A stretch of DNA of 64,000 nucleotides from Cedecea selenatireducens (GCF_042138895.1 NZ_JBHIKW010000006.1:186001-250000), one strand, 5' to 3'. Counted from the stretch's first letter, positions 15,051 through 24,284 are shown. The notes: a model not told the origin generated them from the sequence alone. Numbers and translations: made by a program.

Positions 15051-15974
15051 TTATTGGTAGCGGTCTGGCATCCCTTCCGGGCGTGTCTTGAAGCGGCGGT
15101 GTAGCCACATGTACTGCTCCGGGGCCATCATGATGCACTTCTCAACGATTGTATTCATCCAGCGGGCGGTTTCTGCCGGGCTTTCAAGCGGCGGGTTCAG
15201 CTCAGGCTGGATAATCGTCAGCTCGTAGCCTTTGCCGTTTGGCAGTCGGCGCGGCACAAACGGCACGGCGCAGGCCCCGGAGAGCTTGGCCAGCGTGTAG
15301 GTTCCCGTGGTGGTGGCCGCTTGTTCAACGGCGAAGAACGGCACAAACTCGCTGCCGCGTGGGCCGTAGTCGTGGTCAGGTGCGTACCAGATGATGTCGC
15401 CATTTTTTAGCGCGCGGATCATGCCTTTCAGATCTCTGCGGTCAATCATGCTCTTATTGGAGCGCATCCGCCCCCAGGTTTGCAGCCAGTCCAGCAGGGG
15501 GTTGTCATTTGGCCGATACACGCCGATACCTGGGGTTTTAATGCCGAAAATACGGGCACCCAGCTCCAGCGTCAGAAAGTGAATACCAATCAGCAAAATA
15601 CCCTGACCGGTTTTCTCGATGCCTTTAACGATGTCGACACCTTTGTAGTGGCACCATTTGTTGATGCGCTCGGTAGACCAGAACCAGGCCATGCCGGTTT
15701 CAATCAACCCCATGCCGACGGACTCAAAGTTGGCGACCACCATTTGCTCGCGTTTTTCCGCACTCATGTCCGGGAAGCAGAGTTCAAGGTTGCGGTAGGC
15801 TATTTGTGAGCGGCGTTTCATCAGGCGTTTTGCCAGCCGGCCCAGCCCGCAGCCAATGCGATAAAGTACCGGGTATGGAAGCTGTACAAGCAGGTATAAA
15901 AAGCCAATACCCAGCCATGTAGGCCAGTATCGCGGGTGCAATAATGCACGGGAGAATTGCGGTAAGTTCGTCAT
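15051..15974 (-). CDS. lpxL: Kdo2-lipid IVA lauroyltransferase
   Basis: Inner-membrane late acyltransferase that transfers laurate from acyl-ACP to Kdo2-lipid IVA during lipid A synthesis. The product is 307 aa (E. coli 306). It has an N-terminal membrane anchor (WPTWLGIGFLYLLVQLPYPVLY), the HX4(D/E) catalytic motif (GIHFLTLELG) and conserved blocks GVYRPNDNPLLDWLQTWGRM, WYAPDHDYGP and EQYMWLHRRFKTRPEGMP. The start at 15974 (MTNLPQFSRALLHPRYW) is chosen from family alignment and an AAAGG upstream. Position between mdtG and trhO is as in E. coli, with lpxL and trhO divergent. Confidence 0.95.
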   Translation of the reverse strand: MTNLPQFSRALLHPRYWPTWLGIGFLYLLVQLPYPVLYRIGCGLGRLAKRLMKRRSQIAYRNLELCFPDMSAEKREQMVVANFESVGMGLIETGMAWFWSTERINKWCHYKGVDIVKGIEKTGQGILLIGIHFLTLELGARIFGIKTPGIGVYRPNDNPLLDWLQTWGRMRSNKSMIDRRDLKGMIRALKNGDIIWYAPDHDYGPRGSEFVPFFAVEQAATTTGTYTLAKLSGACAVPFVPRRLPNGKGYELTIIQPELNPPLESPAETARWMNTIVEKCIMMAPEQYMWLHRRFKTRPEGMPDRYQ

Positions 15975-16198
15975 GTAAAACCTTTGTGACGGCAATTGCC
16001 GGATCTTCTAATCATTCCATTGTGACATTTTTTGACGCGCAGCCAAAATAAGCGCGGGCAGAGTGCCTGATTTTTCGCCGATTGTTGTTGTTTTTCTCGA
16101 TGAGTGAGCAAAATGTAGCGTAAAACGCGGGGATGTAAATAAACGTTATTTGCTTTATGATGCAGCCCACTTTTTTTCAACGATTGCGAGCGAACACC

Positions 16199-17251
16199 AT
16201 GCCAGTGTTACACAACCGCGTATCGAATGAGGAGCTGCGCGAGCGCATGCTTGCCGAAACCGAGCCGCGCACGACTATCTCATTCTACAAATACTTCACT
16301 ATTGAACAGCCGCAGGCCACGCGTGATGCACTTTATCAGCTGTTTTTGAGCCTCAACGTTTTTGGCCGCGTCTATCTGGCGCATGAAGGGATTAACGCTC
16401 AAATAAGCGTCCCGGAAAGCCGTGTTGATGCCTTCCGCGAGGCGCTTTATGCCTTCCATCCGGCATTCAATAATTTGCGCCTGAATATTGCCCTTGAGGA
16501 TGACGGGAAATCCTTCTGGGTGCTGCGCATGAAGGTGCGCGAACGCATCGTCGCCGACGGCATTGATGACCCCACGTTTGACGCAAGCGACGTAGGCGAA
16601 TATCTAAAAGCGGCGGATGTTAACGCCATGCTCGACGACCCGAGCGCGGTCTTCATCGATATGCGTAACCATTACGAATATGAAGTGGGGCATTTCGAGG
16701 ACGCTCTCGAGATCCCGGCGGATACCTTCCGTGAACAGCTGCCGAAAGCCGTGGATATGATGCAGGATGACAAAGATAAGAAAATTGTCATGTACTGCAC
16801 CGGCGGGATCCGCTGCGAAAAAGCCAGCGCCTGGATGCGCCATAACGGCTTTAAAAACGTTTACCACATTGAAGGTGGGATCATTGAGTACGCGCGTCGT
16901 GCGCGTGAACAAGGTTTGCCGGTGCGTTTTGTCGGGAAAAACTTTGTCTTCGATGAGCGAATGGGGGAGCGCATCTCTGATGATGTGATTGCCCACTGCC
17001 ACCAGTGCGGGACGCCGTGCGACAGCCACACCAACTGCAAAAATGACGGCTGCCACCTGCTGTTTATTCAGTGCCCGGCCTGTGCGGAGAAATTCTCTGG
17101 CTGCTGCAGCGAAGTTTGCCGTGAAGAGCTGGTGTTGTCTCCGGAAGAGCAGCGCCGCCGCCGCGCGGGTCGTGAAAACGGGAATAAGATCTTCAATAAG
17201 TCTCGCGGCATGTTGAATACCACGCTCGGTATTCCCGATCCTGAGAAGTAA
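16199..17251 (+). CDS. trhO: tRNA uridine(34) hydroxylase TrhO (rhodanese family)
   Basis: Oxygen-dependent enzyme that hydroxylates uridine 34 of certain tRNAs on the way to 5-carboxymethoxyuridine; formerly YceA. The product is 350 aa, equal to E. coli. It has an N-terminal acylphosphatase-like domain (VFGRVYLAHEGINAQISVPE) and a rhodanese domain with the active loop YCTGGIRCEKAS. The C-terminal cysteine-rich segment is CHQCGTPCDSHTNCKNDGC. The ATG at 16199 (MPVLHNR) fits family starts. A frame open to 16157 lacks support. Confidence 0.94.
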   Translation: MPVLHNRVSNEELRERMLAETEPRTTISFYKYFTIEQPQATRDALYQLFLSLNVFGRVYLAHEGINAQISVPESRVDAFREALYAFHPAFNNLRLNIALEDDGKSFWVLRMKVRERIVADGIDDPTFDASDVGEYLKAADVNAMLDDPSAVFIDMRNHYEYEVGHFEDALEIPADTFREQLPKAVDMMQDDKDKKIVMYCTGGIRCEKASAWMRHNGFKNVYHIEGGIIEYARRAREQGLPVRFVGKNFVFDERMGERISDDVIAHCHQCGTPCDSHTNCKNDGCHLLFIQCPACAEKFSGCCSEVCREELVLSPEEQRRRRAGRENGNKIFNKSRGMLNTTLGIPDPEK

Positions 17252-17256
17252 TCGCT

Positions 17257-17280
17257 ATCCCCCGGTTTGCCGGGGGATTT
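17257..17280. terminator. Terminator between trhO and yceI
   Basis: A 9-bp stem, ATCCCCCGG with CCGGGGGAT around a TTTG loop, is followed by T-rich sequence. It lies between two converging genes and may serve both. Confidence 0.75.
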
Positions 17281-17285
17281 GCTTT

Positions 17286-17858
17286 TTACTGGCGTATACC
17301 TTCAACAGAGATAATCAGGTCAACGTCCTGTGAAGCTGGCCCTAAATCCTGAGTAATGTTGAAGTCCTTCAGCTTGATTTTCCCTTCGGCTTCAAAGCCT
17401 GCACGCACGCCGCCCCACGGGTCATCGCCCTGACCAATCAGCTTAGCCGCCAGCGTCACTGGCTTCGTCACGCCGTTCAGCGTCAAATTGCCGGTAATAT
17501 TCAGCTTCTCGCCGTCTTTCTTCACTTCCGTTGAGGCGAAAGTGGCCTGCGGGAACTTCGCTACATTAAGGAACTCTGCGCTGCGCAGGTGTTTGTCGCG
17601 CTCGGCATGGTTAGTGTCAACGCTGGTGGTATTGATGGTGACGTTCACTTTATCCGCCGCAGGATTTTTCTCGTCGAAGGTAAAGCCGCCGTCAAAATCA
17701 CGGAAGGTACCGTACAGCCAGCTATAGCCGAGGTGTTGAATACGGAAATTCACAAACGCGTGCTGACCCTGTTTATCAATTTTATAGTCAGCGGCGACGG
17801 CCGAGCCGGTGGTAAATAACAGAGCGCTTAAGGTGGCTCCCAGCAGGATTTTCTTCAT
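17286..17858 (-). CDS. yceI: YceI family periplasmic lipid-binding protein
   Basis: Secreted lipocalin-like protein thought to bind an isoprenoid such as polyprenyl quinone, induced in E. coli at high pH. The product is 190 aa (E. coli 191), with signal peptide KKILLGATLSALLFTTGSAVA and the family blocks YKIDKQGQHAFVNFRIQHLG, DTNHAERDKHLRSAEFLN and LTLNGVTKPVTL. The start at 17858 is placed by family alignment and a GGAG upstream. It follows yceJ by 17 bases, so the two form an operon; a cytochrome b561 beside a quinone-binding protein makes functional sense. Confidence 0.94.
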   Translation of the reverse strand: MKKILLGATLSALLFTTGSAVAADYKIDKQGQHAFVNFRIQHLGYSWLYGTFRDFDGGFTFDEKNPAADKVNVTINTTSVDTNHAERDKHLRSAEFLNVAKFPQATFASTEVKKDGEKLNITGNLTLNGVTKPVTLAAKLIGQGDDPWGGVRAGFEAEGKIKLKDFNITQDLGPASQDVDLIISVEGIRQ

Positions 17859-17875
17859 TGTCTTACTCTCCATAG

Positions 17876-18430
17876 TTAACGGGATGCTTTCCCCAGCATG
17901 CGCTTGAGGGTGGCATCTTTATCTAGAAAATGATGTTTCAGGGCGGCCAGGGCGTGCAGCAGGGAAATAATCACCACGCCCCAGGCAAGCCAAAGGTGAA
18001 CGGTGCCGGCGAGATCGGCCTGAGCGCCGAAGTCCGTTAGCGTAGCGGGCACCTCGAACCAGCCAAAGACGCTAACAGGTTTGCCGTCAGCCGTTGAAAT
18101 CAGATACCCGCTCAGCAAAATGGCGAACAATAATGCGTACAGCAAAATATGAGCGATAAGTGCACCGATCCGCGTCAGGCGTGAATAGCTTTTTAGCGGA
18201 GGTGGTGGTGGAGAAATAAAGCGCCAGACAATACGTATCACCAGCCCGAGCATCAACAATATGCCGATGCTTTTATGTATTTCCGGGGCCTTATGGTACC
18301 AGACGTCGTAATAGCCCAGCGTGACCATCCACAGTCCGAGGGCAAACATGCCATACACCGTCGCGGCGACCAGCCAGTGAAGCAGAACCGAAAGGTGTCC
18401 ATAGCGTTCGGGTGAGTTTCGCCATTGCAT
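17876..18430 (-). CDS. yceJ: Cytochrome b561 family protein YceJ
   Basis: Four-helix inner-membrane haem b protein of about 184 aa, presumed to pass electrons to or from quinone. Candidate haem-ligating histidines lie in membrane helices: HWLVAATVYG, EIHKSIGILL, HLWLAWGVV and LHALAALKHH. A proline run (PPPPPLKSY) joins two helices. I use ATG 18430 (MQWRNSPERYG), which matches family starts; ATG 18454 is also in frame, and neither has a strong ribosome site. It is transcribed with yceI. Confidence 0.88.
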   Translation of the reverse strand: MQWRNSPERYGHLSVLLHWLVAATVYGMFALGLWMVTLGYYDVWYHKAPEIHKSIGILLMLGLVIRIVWRFISPPPPPLKSYSRLTRIGALIAHILLYALLFAILLSGYLISTADGKPVSVFGWFEVPATLTDFGAQADLAGTVHLWLAWGVVIISLLHALAALKHHFLDKDATLKRMLGKASR

Positions 18431-18702
18431 ATTTATGCGTCCATGTATTCCCAATGAAGGTAAAACATAGGCGTTCTGTTAACGTCAGATCAACATAAAT
18501 ATTCCCTTTTGGGCATATATTTATTGTATGTCTATTTTTTTGAATAACACCGGGGGAATGCATTCAGTAGAGGCGAATAAATATAAAGTTAATATCATGA
18601 TGTGGCGGTGGTAATTATTTATTCAAATTGAATTATTTGCCGTAAAACTATATTTAATTAATTTTGTGTCAGTATTTGTCAATATAACCAGAGGGTCGCT
18701 AA

Positions 18703-18816
18703 TTAATAAAAATAGATATAAGCCACATCGAGCAGCGCAAGAATTGCCCAGAGAATGAGATACAAAATAAAATGCTCGCGGATATTATGGGTTAAAAATT
18801 GTATGAAGCGAATCAT
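18703..18816 (-). CDS. yceO: Small membrane protein YceO
   Basis: A 37-residue single-TM protein of unknown function; E. coli YceO is 46 aa. The sequence MIRFIQFLTHNIREHFIL followed by LYLILWAILALLDVAYIY matches the family pattern. It lies between yceJ and solA, where yceO lies in E. coli. The start at 18816 is assigned by similarity; the ribosome site is weak. The 272 bases between it and yceJ are AT-rich, and I see no gene in them. Confidence 0.7.
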   Translation of the reverse strand: MIRFIQFLTHNIREHFILYLILWAILALLDVAYIYFY

Positions 18817-18862
18817 GGTGGCCCCGGAGTAAAAGTGGCGGAAGTGCCCGCCACCCTGGATG

Positions 18863-19984
18863 TTACGCCGTTTTGAAACGAGAGAGTAGGAACGGAGATA
18901 AATCGAACGTAGGTTTTTGCCCCAGGGCAAACTGGCAGGCAATTTCGCCCAACACCGAGGCGAATTTAAAGCCGTGTCCGCTCAGCCCGGTGATTATCAG
19001 GGTGTTGTCGTGGCCGGGAAGGGTATCGATGATGAAGTCTTCATCCGGCGAGTTGTCGTAGGTGCAGGCTTTGCCATGCAGGCAGCAGCCGATCCCCGGC
19101 AAAAACTCACGCAGGAAGGGGAATACCTCAGCGCCGTCGCTGGCGACAGCGCCAAACGGCTTCCGCTGTTCGGGGGAATCAATCAGCTGCCCGCCGTTAT
19201 GTTTGCCGAGCTTCAGCTCGTTATCTTCGGCCGGGAAGCCGTAGTACTGGTCCCCGTTCGGCGTTTCTGCCGTAAAAGCAGGGAACTTGTTGTTCTCGCT
19301 GTAGCGGCCGTCCGCCTGGTGCCAGGCAAAGATCTTGCGTACCGGCGTGACCGGAAGCTCCGGCAGCAGTTTGGTCACCCAGGTCCCGGCGCTGATCAGC
19401 AGCTTGCTGCCATGATACTCGCCTTCTTCGGTTACCACCGTCACGCCGTCGTCGCCGTGGCGGATATCCGTGACTTTGCAGTTAAACAGCTGGGCGCTGC
19501 CGCCCTGTTTCGCAAGGTTGATGTACGTCTCGATGGCAAGCTCGCTTTTCAACACGCCGGAGTCTGGTTCAAACAGGCCAACGTAGTTTTCCGGCAGCGC
19601 AATCTCCGGCCAGCGGGCGGTTACCGCTGCGGCATCCAGCGTTTCAAGCTGTAGGGAGAATTTCTCGGCGCTGGAGGCGACGTTGCGAATAAACGGAGAG
19701 TCGGCTGGCCCAAGGTTGATAACCCCGGTGCGGTGGAACAGCTTTTCACCGCTGGTTTCGGCCAGCGCGTCCCACAGTTTTTGCGCGCGCAGCACCAGGG
19801 GGACATATTTCTCGCCTTCGCCATACGCATGGCGCATAAGGCGGGAATCGCCGTGGTGGCTGCCCTGGTCGTGAGGGGGGTGGCCACTGTCAATCATCAG
19901 TACCTTCAGACCCGAGTGTGTTGCATAGCAGCCTGCGGCGGCACCGATCGAGCCGCTGCCGACGATGATGAGGTCGTAGTTCAT
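18863..19984 (-). CDS. solA: N-methyl-L-tryptophan oxidase
   Basis: Flavoprotein of the monomeric sarcosine oxidase family that demethylates N-methyl-L-tryptophan, producing tryptophan, formaldehyde and hydrogen peroxide. The product is 373 aa (E. coli 372). It has the FAD-binding start YDLIIVGSGSIGAAAGCYA, the conserved HHGDSRLMRHAYGEGE segment and the cysteine that binds FAD covalently in this family (GKACTYDNSPDEDFIIDT). Next comes ITGLSGHGFKFASVLGE. The gene is complete and sits between yceO and bssS as in E. coli. Confidence 0.94.
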   Translation of the reverse strand: MNYDLIIVGSGSIGAAAGCYATHSGLKVLMIDSGHPPHDQGSHHGDSRLMRHAYGEGEKYVPLVLRAQKLWDALAETSGEKLFHRTGVINLGPADSPFIRNVASSAEKFSLQLETLDAAAVTARWPEIALPENYVGLFEPDSGVLKSELAIETYINLAKQGGSAQLFNCKVTDIRHGDDGVTVVTEEGEYHGSKLLISAGTWVTKLLPELPVTPVRKIFAWHQADGRYSENNKFPAFTAETPNGDQYYGFPAEDNELKLGKHNGGQLIDSPEQRKPFGAVASDGAEVFPFLREFLPGIGCCLHGKACTYDNSPDEDFIIDTLPGHDNTLIITGLSGHGFKFASVLGEIACQFALGQKPTFDLSPFLLSRFKTA

Positions 19985-20059
19985 AAGCTTTTCTCTGTGG
20001 AAAATTATCTATAGCAGGGTAATTAATTCGCCGGGACGATGCAATTAACGCGGAAGCTT

Positions 20060-20088
20060 AAAATAAAAAAGGCACCCCGTTGGGTGCC
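20060..20088 (-). terminator. Rho-independent terminator after bssS
   Basis: A 7-bp stem, GGCACCC with GGGTGCC around a CGTT loop. On the minus strand it is followed by TTTTTTATTTT. Confidence 0.88.
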
Positions 20089-20113
20089 TGTGGCTATTGT
20101 TAAGCATCGGTCA

Positions 20114-20368
20114 TCAATGCTTGCGATAATCGCTTTCCTGGTAATCACTGGATTCAATTTTGGCGATTCCGGCCTCAAGAATTGAAATAAATTGCCGGGC
20201 GACATCGGTAGTCAGCCAGAGCGTCTGGCCGATCTCGGTTTCATCGTGCTTCTGATTATTGGATGTCAGGTAGTGCAGGCGCAGCATCATGGCGTCGTAG
20301 CTGTCGACGGTGCTGATGTCCCATCCGACGAGGGGATGAGTCTGAATAACATCACTATTTTTTTCCAT
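20114..20368 (-). CDS. bssS: Biofilm formation regulator BssS
   Basis: Small cytoplasmic protein that affects biofilm formation through indole and quorum signalling in E. coli; the mechanism is not settled. The 84-aa product, equal in length to E. coli, reads MEKNSDVIQTHPLVGWDIST and later GQTLWLTTDVARQFISILEA. Two adjacent ATG codons (20371 and 20368) are possible. I take the second, which matches family starts and has AAGGGG 7 bases upstream. Confidence 0.92.
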   Translation of the reverse strand: MEKNSDVIQTHPLVGWDISTVDSYDAMMLRLHYLTSNNQKHDETEIGQTLWLTTDVARQFISILEAGIAKIESSDYQESDYRKH

Positions 20369-20610
20369 CATAACCCCTTTTATTCGTGTTTAAAGACAAC
20401 GGCTAGCGAGGTTCATGCGTGATTTATCGTGAAGCGAGTTAAGTATATCAATAATACGGCTTACCGGGGGGCGAAATAATTACCTGGTAACACTTTTTCC
20501 GCATCATTTAGGAAAAATGAACAATAAATCGACAGGCCATGCTGAGTTTATAGAAAGAAGAGGCGAGATTTGTGCCTGGAAGGGTAAAAAATAATCAGAA
20601 GAAAGAACGG

Positions 20611-20640
20611 AAATAAAAAAACCGGATGGCGACACCCGGC
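20611..20640 (-). terminator. Rho-independent terminator after dinI
   Basis: Minus-strand stem CCGGGT/ATCCGG with a 6-base loop, followed by TTTTTTTATTT, 28 bases past the dinI stop. Confidence 0.75.
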
Positions 20641-20667
20641 AAAAAAGTACCAACATAATTGAGGGTA

Positions 20668-20913
20668 TTAGTCGGCAGAAAACCAATCGTCAGCGCTTTC
20701 CCAGGTTTCCTGGAGGATCTCGCTGATTCGCGTTTTATCTTCTTTGGCACCGCCCAGCACGGACAGGTTGTTGCCGGAGGCATAACGCACCTGAACTTCG
20801 CTGCTGGTGTCCGGGAAATGCTGATTGATACGGCGGGAAAGCTCATTGGCAAGGGCGTCGATAGCCCCGGCTGGCAACGGTGTGGTTTTGGCTATAGTCA
20901 CTTCAATACGCAT
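20668..20913 (-). CDS. dinI: DNA damage-inducible protein I
   Basis: SOS protein that binds RecA filaments and tunes LexA and UmuD cleavage. The 81-aa product (E. coli 81) starts MRIEVTIAKTTPLPAGAIDA and ends KTRISEILQETWESADDWFSAD, the acidic C-terminal helix that mimics DNA. The start at 20913 is set by family length. A LexA box lies 22 bases upstream, which confirms SOS control. Confidence 0.95.
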   Translation of the reverse strand: MRIEVTIAKTTPLPAGAIDALANELSRRINQHFPDTSSEVQVRYASGNNLSVLGGAKEDKTRISEILQETWESADDWFSAD

Positions 20914-20932
20914 AACGACCCCCTGTACAATA

Positions 20933-20952
20933 TACTGGATATTTATACAGGT
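20933..20952 (-). promoter_or_regulatory. LexA box of dinI
   Basis: CTGGATATTTATACAG (20935-20950) fits the LexA form CTG-N10-CAG with an AT-rich centre and flanking TA. It lies just upstream of the dinI start, as in E. coli. Confidence 0.9.
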
Positions 20953-20988
20953 TAAATTTCCAGTAAGCAACAGGGGGCGTTGAAAAAT

Positions 20989-22035
20989 TTAGCCTTTAAC
21001 CGACCAGGTGACGTCCTCTCCGGCGAGGAACGGGACGATGCTGTCGTCACCGGCTTCAATCAGCTCCGGCATTTTCTCGGCAATGCGTACCAGCTCGATA
21101 CTGTCTTCATTCACCGGCAGGCCGTAGAAACGTGGGCCGTTCAGCGAGGTGAAAGCCTCGAAGTGCTGCAGCGCATTCATTTCTTCAAACACCGTGGCAT
21201 AGGCGCCCAGCGCGGACGGCGCGTTAAAGCAGCCTGCGCAGCCGCAGCTTGTCTCTTTGCGATGGCGCGAGTGCGGCGCGGAGTCGGTGCCGAGGAATAC
21301 GCGATCACAGCCGCTGGCAACCAGCTCGCGCAGGGCATCCTGGTGAACGCTACGCTTCAGAATTGGCAGGCAGTAAAGGTGTGGCCGGATGCCGCCCACC
21401 AGCATGTGGTTGCGGTTAAACATCAGGTGCTGAGGCGTGATGGTCGCCCCAATCAGCGAGTTGCCTTCCTTCACATACTGGGCCGCATCTTTGGTGGTGA
21501 TGTGTTCGAACACGACCTTCAGTTCCGGCAGCTGGCGGCGCAATGGCTCCATGACGGTTTCGATAAAACGCGCTTCGCGATCGAAAATATCGATGTCAGC
21601 ATGGGTGACTTCGCCGTGCACCAGCAGCGGCATGCCAATTTTTTGCATGCGTTCAAGCACCGGCATGATAGCGGCAGTACTGGTGACGCCGTGAGCTGAG
21701 TTGGTGGTGGCATTGGCCGGATAAAGCTTGGCGGCGGTAAACACGCCTTCATTAAAACCGCGCTCAATTTCGTTAGGGTCGAGCGTGTCGGTCAGGTAGC
21801 AGGTCATCAGGGGTTCGAAGTTTTGACCGGCCGGAACGGCATCAAGAATGCGCTGACGGTAAGCGACCGCCGCTTCCACGCTGGTAACAGGAGGCGCAAG
21901 ATTGGGCATCACAATCGCGCGGGCATACGTCTGGCTGGTGTAAGGCACCACGGTTTTCAGCATATCACCATCGCGAAGGTGGATATGCCAGTCATCTGGG
22001 CGGCGGATTTTTAATACCTGAGGTAATGCGGTCAT
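20989..22035 (-). CDS. pyrC: Dihydroorotase
   Basis: Zinc enzyme that interconverts N-carbamoyl-aspartate and dihydroorotate in pyrimidine synthesis. The product is 348 aa, equal to E. coli. Metal ligands are visible: HIHLRDGD (two histidines), the lysine carboxylated in this family (AAKLYPANATTNSAHG), LLVHGEV, FEHITTKDAAQYV and FLGTDSAPHSRH. In E. coli pyrC expression is set by start-site switching in its leader; I did not resolve this here. Confidence 0.96.
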   Translation of the reverse strand: MTALPQVLKIRRPDDWHIHLRDGDMLKTVVPYTSQTYARAIVMPNLAPPVTSVEAAVAYRQRILDAVPAGQNFEPLMTCYLTDTLDPNEIERGFNEGVFTAAKLYPANATTNSAHGVTSTAAIMPVLERMQKIGMPLLVHGEVTHADIDIFDREARFIETVMEPLRRQLPELKVVFEHITTKDAAQYVKEGNSLIGATITPQHLMFNRNHMLVGGIRPHLYCLPILKRSVHQDALRELVASGCDRVFLGTDSAPHSRHRKETSCGCAGCFNAPSALGAYATVFEEMNALQHFEAFTSLNGPRFYGLPVNEDSIELVRIAEKMPELIEAGDDSIVPFLAGEDVTWSVKG

Positions 22036-22138
22036 GAATGTGCTCCGGCGTGAGAGGGAAAATCAGTCATCAAGGGCTGGTTTTATGCCGGGCACTAAGG
22101 ATAAGGGGAAACGTTATCGTTTGCACCACTTATGTTGT

Positions 22139-22172
22139 ACAAAACTCTCAGAGCAGAAAACTGCCCTGAGAG
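22139..22172 (-). terminator. Hairpin terminator after yceB
   Basis: CTCTCAG/CTGAGAG outer stem and GCAG/CTGC inner stem with an AAAA loop. On the minus strand it is followed by TTTTGT. Confidence 0.65.
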
Positions 22173-22180
22173 GGAGGCTA

Positions 22181-22741
22181 TCAGTCCGTTAAAGGAATGA
22201 TTATTTCACCGGGCTTCACTTCAATGCCTTTGGCATATTTCTTCGCCAGTGACTCGCCTTTGCTGCGATCTTCACTCAGGACATAGGCCGGTTGCTGATT
22301 GAAGTAGCTGCGCAGAGACTGATTCAGGTAAGGCACGATGGTTTGCAGCACGGTTTGCATTTTTTGCGGCTCAACCTGAGCATCCACCACTTCCATTTCC
22401 TGCAGGTAGATAGCGCCTTGTTCTTTATTGAACACCGGCAGCGCTTTCAGCTTCAGCTTCAGGGTGGCTTTCTGATTGCCAAACAGCGACGTCATGTCCA
22501 GATTGGCGTCGCCGGTCAGGGTGACTTTATTCGGCTCTTCCCGCCCAATCTGGCTGACTAAGTTGGTTAACACTACGTGGGCATCTGCCACGCCGGGCAG
22601 GCCAATGTTTTTTGCGAAGTTATTGTGTTTTTCCAGCGACTGGTTGATCTCCTGTTCACTCACGCTGTACTGCGTTAACTGGTTGCATCCTGACAGCAGG
22701 CCGCTAAGCATCAATGCTGCGGCAAAAACAATCTTCTTCAT
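22181..22741 (-). CDS. yceB: YceB-type lipoprotein (DUF1439)
   Basis: Predicted outer-membrane lipoprotein of 186 aa, the E. coli length, with no firmly assigned function. The lipobox is LLSGCNQLTQY after signal sequence KKIVFAAALMLSG. The mature part matches the family: NNFAKNIGLPGVADAHVVL, QIGREEPNKVTLTGDANLD and KGIEVKPGEIIIPLTD. The ATG at 22741 has GAGGAAG directly upstream. In E. coli grxB lies next to this gene; here mdtH follows directly. Confidence 0.92.
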   Translation of the reverse strand: MKKIVFAAALMLSGLLSGCNQLTQYSVSEQEINQSLEKHNNFAKNIGLPGVADAHVVLTNLVSQIGREEPNKVTLTGDANLDMTSLFGNQKATLKLKLKALPVFNKEQGAIYLQEMEVVDAQVEPQKMQTVLQTIVPYLNQSLRSYFNQQPAYVLSEDRSKGESLAKKYAKGIEVKPGEIIIPLTD

Positions 22742-22840
22742 AGGCTTCCTCAAAATAGCGGCTCCAATGCCGTGCCTTGCGTTAATCAGCATAATGCGGC
22801 CCGGCGTTAGCGGCTACAGGAAAAAGATGAAAGGGGGGAT

Positions 22841-24055
22841 TTACCCCTGGCCACCGGGCTCGAACATCGTCGGTTCAACCGGTTTGAGGCTGAACTGCCA
22901 CCAGAGCGCGGCAAGGGTAATACAGCCGATAATCCCGAGCATCGCCCAGGGCAGCTCCGGCTGCTGCAGCGCTTTCCCCGCATCAAACAGCCAGCCGCCG
23001 CCGGTATAGCCCAGCGCGCCGCCCAGCGACAGCCCTAAACGGCTGAACCCCATATAGCTGCCTCGCGCGCGGGCATCGGCCAGCGAGGCGCTCAGCGTTT
23101 CCCTGGCGGGCTCGGCAATAATCGAGCCGATATAGAAGGTACAAATCAGGGCAAAAAGCTGCTGTAAGCTCGAGGTAAGGCCAATAGGCATCAGGCTGAC
23201 CGTCATCAAAACCAGCCCGGCCATCAGGCGTTGCTCAAGGCGGAAGCGCTTTTCGCTCCAGCGGGCGATAGGGTAGAGCAGCGTCAGCGAAAGCGCCGCT
23301 TCAATGGCGTACATCCATTTCACCGCCGATGCGGTACCGGCTATATCGTTCACCATCAGCGGCAGCATTAGCATGACCTGCACCGCAAGCATGTAATAGC
23401 CGGTTAGCGTCAGCACATAGGTAATAAAGCGTTTGTCGCGGAATACGCGCCCCATGCCTTCACGCATTGGCGTGCGGATGGTCGAAAGCTTATAGGCAGG
23501 AAGCAGCCAGGCGTTAAGCGCTGCGCACAGCACGAACATCACCGCACCCACGGCGCACACCAGGCGGAAATCATACTGCAGCAGCCAGCTCCCCAGCAGG
23601 GCGCCGATAACCGCGCCAGCGCTGTCCTGCATCATCAGTATCGAGAAGAAGCGGCCCCGGTGTTGAGGGCGAACCAGTTTGACGACCAGCGCCGAGCGGG
23701 GAGGGTCAAACAACGTCCCGCCGATGGCGGAGAGCAGGCACGAGAGCCACAGCATCCACGGTTCGGTGGCGATCCCCATGGTGGCAAACCCGGCGGCGCG
23801 CAGCAGCATGCCGGTGACGATCATCGGTTTAGCACCGAGCCTGTCGGCAATAGCGCCGCCAAAGACGCCCAGCCCCTGCTGGATAAACTGACGCAGACCC
23901 AGGGCAATCCCGACCATCAATGCGGCCCAGCCTAACTGGTCAACGAAGCGGATGGAAATCAAAGGGAAGACAACGAAAAAGCCCAATACCACTAACATGT
24001 TATCAAGCAGCAGGAAATATTTACCCAGGCTCCTTGCCTGCGCCACCCGGGACAT
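22841..24055 (-). CDS. mdtH: Multidrug efflux MFS transporter MdtH
   Basis: Inner-membrane major-facilitator drug exporter, 404 aa (E. coli 402), linked in E. coli to quinolone resistance. Family signatures are MSRVAQARSLGKYFLLLDNM, GGAIADRLGAKPMIVTGM (motif A), FDPPRSALVVKLV, MMQDSAGAVIGALLGSWLL and IAEPARETLSASLADARARG. ATG 24055 is chosen because GGAGGGGAG precedes it and the protein then matches family starts; the frame is open 23 codons further upstream without support. The C-terminus differs from E. coli (KPVEPTMFEPGGQG). Confidence 0.94.
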   Translation of the reverse strand: MSRVAQARSLGKYFLLLDNMLVVLGFFVVFPLISIRFVDQLGWAALMVGIALGLRQFIQQGLGVFGGAIADRLGAKPMIVTGMLLRAAGFATMGIATEPWMLWLSCLLSAIGGTLFDPPRSALVVKLVRPQHRGRFFSILMMQDSAGAVIGALLGSWLLQYDFRLVCAVGAVMFVLCAALNAWLLPAYKLSTIRTPMREGMGRVFRDKRFITYVLTLTGYYMLAVQVMLMLPLMVNDIAGTASAVKWMYAIEAALSLTLLYPIARWSEKRFRLEQRLMAGLVLMTVSLMPIGLTSSLQQLFALICTFYIGSIIAEPARETLSASLADARARGSYMGFSRLGLSLGGALGYTGGGWLFDAGKALQQPELPWAMLGIIGCITLAALWWQFSLKPVEPTMFEPGGQG

Positions 24056-24284
24056 CTCCCCTCCAGGGAACTTAATTAAACGTGACAGAGACTTATTCTC
24101 GCCTGCCGTCCGAGCTTTTGACACAAGGTGCAGGACAATATTTTTTTATCGTGCAACGAGTTTGATTTAACTCTTTAATCGAAAAAAATGATGTTGCTTC
24201 ATGTTGTTGTTTTCACTCGGCGGCCAGGCACAGGTATAGTAATAAGATGAGCCCCGAGAAGCGGGATGAAGGAGTGGGATAAAC

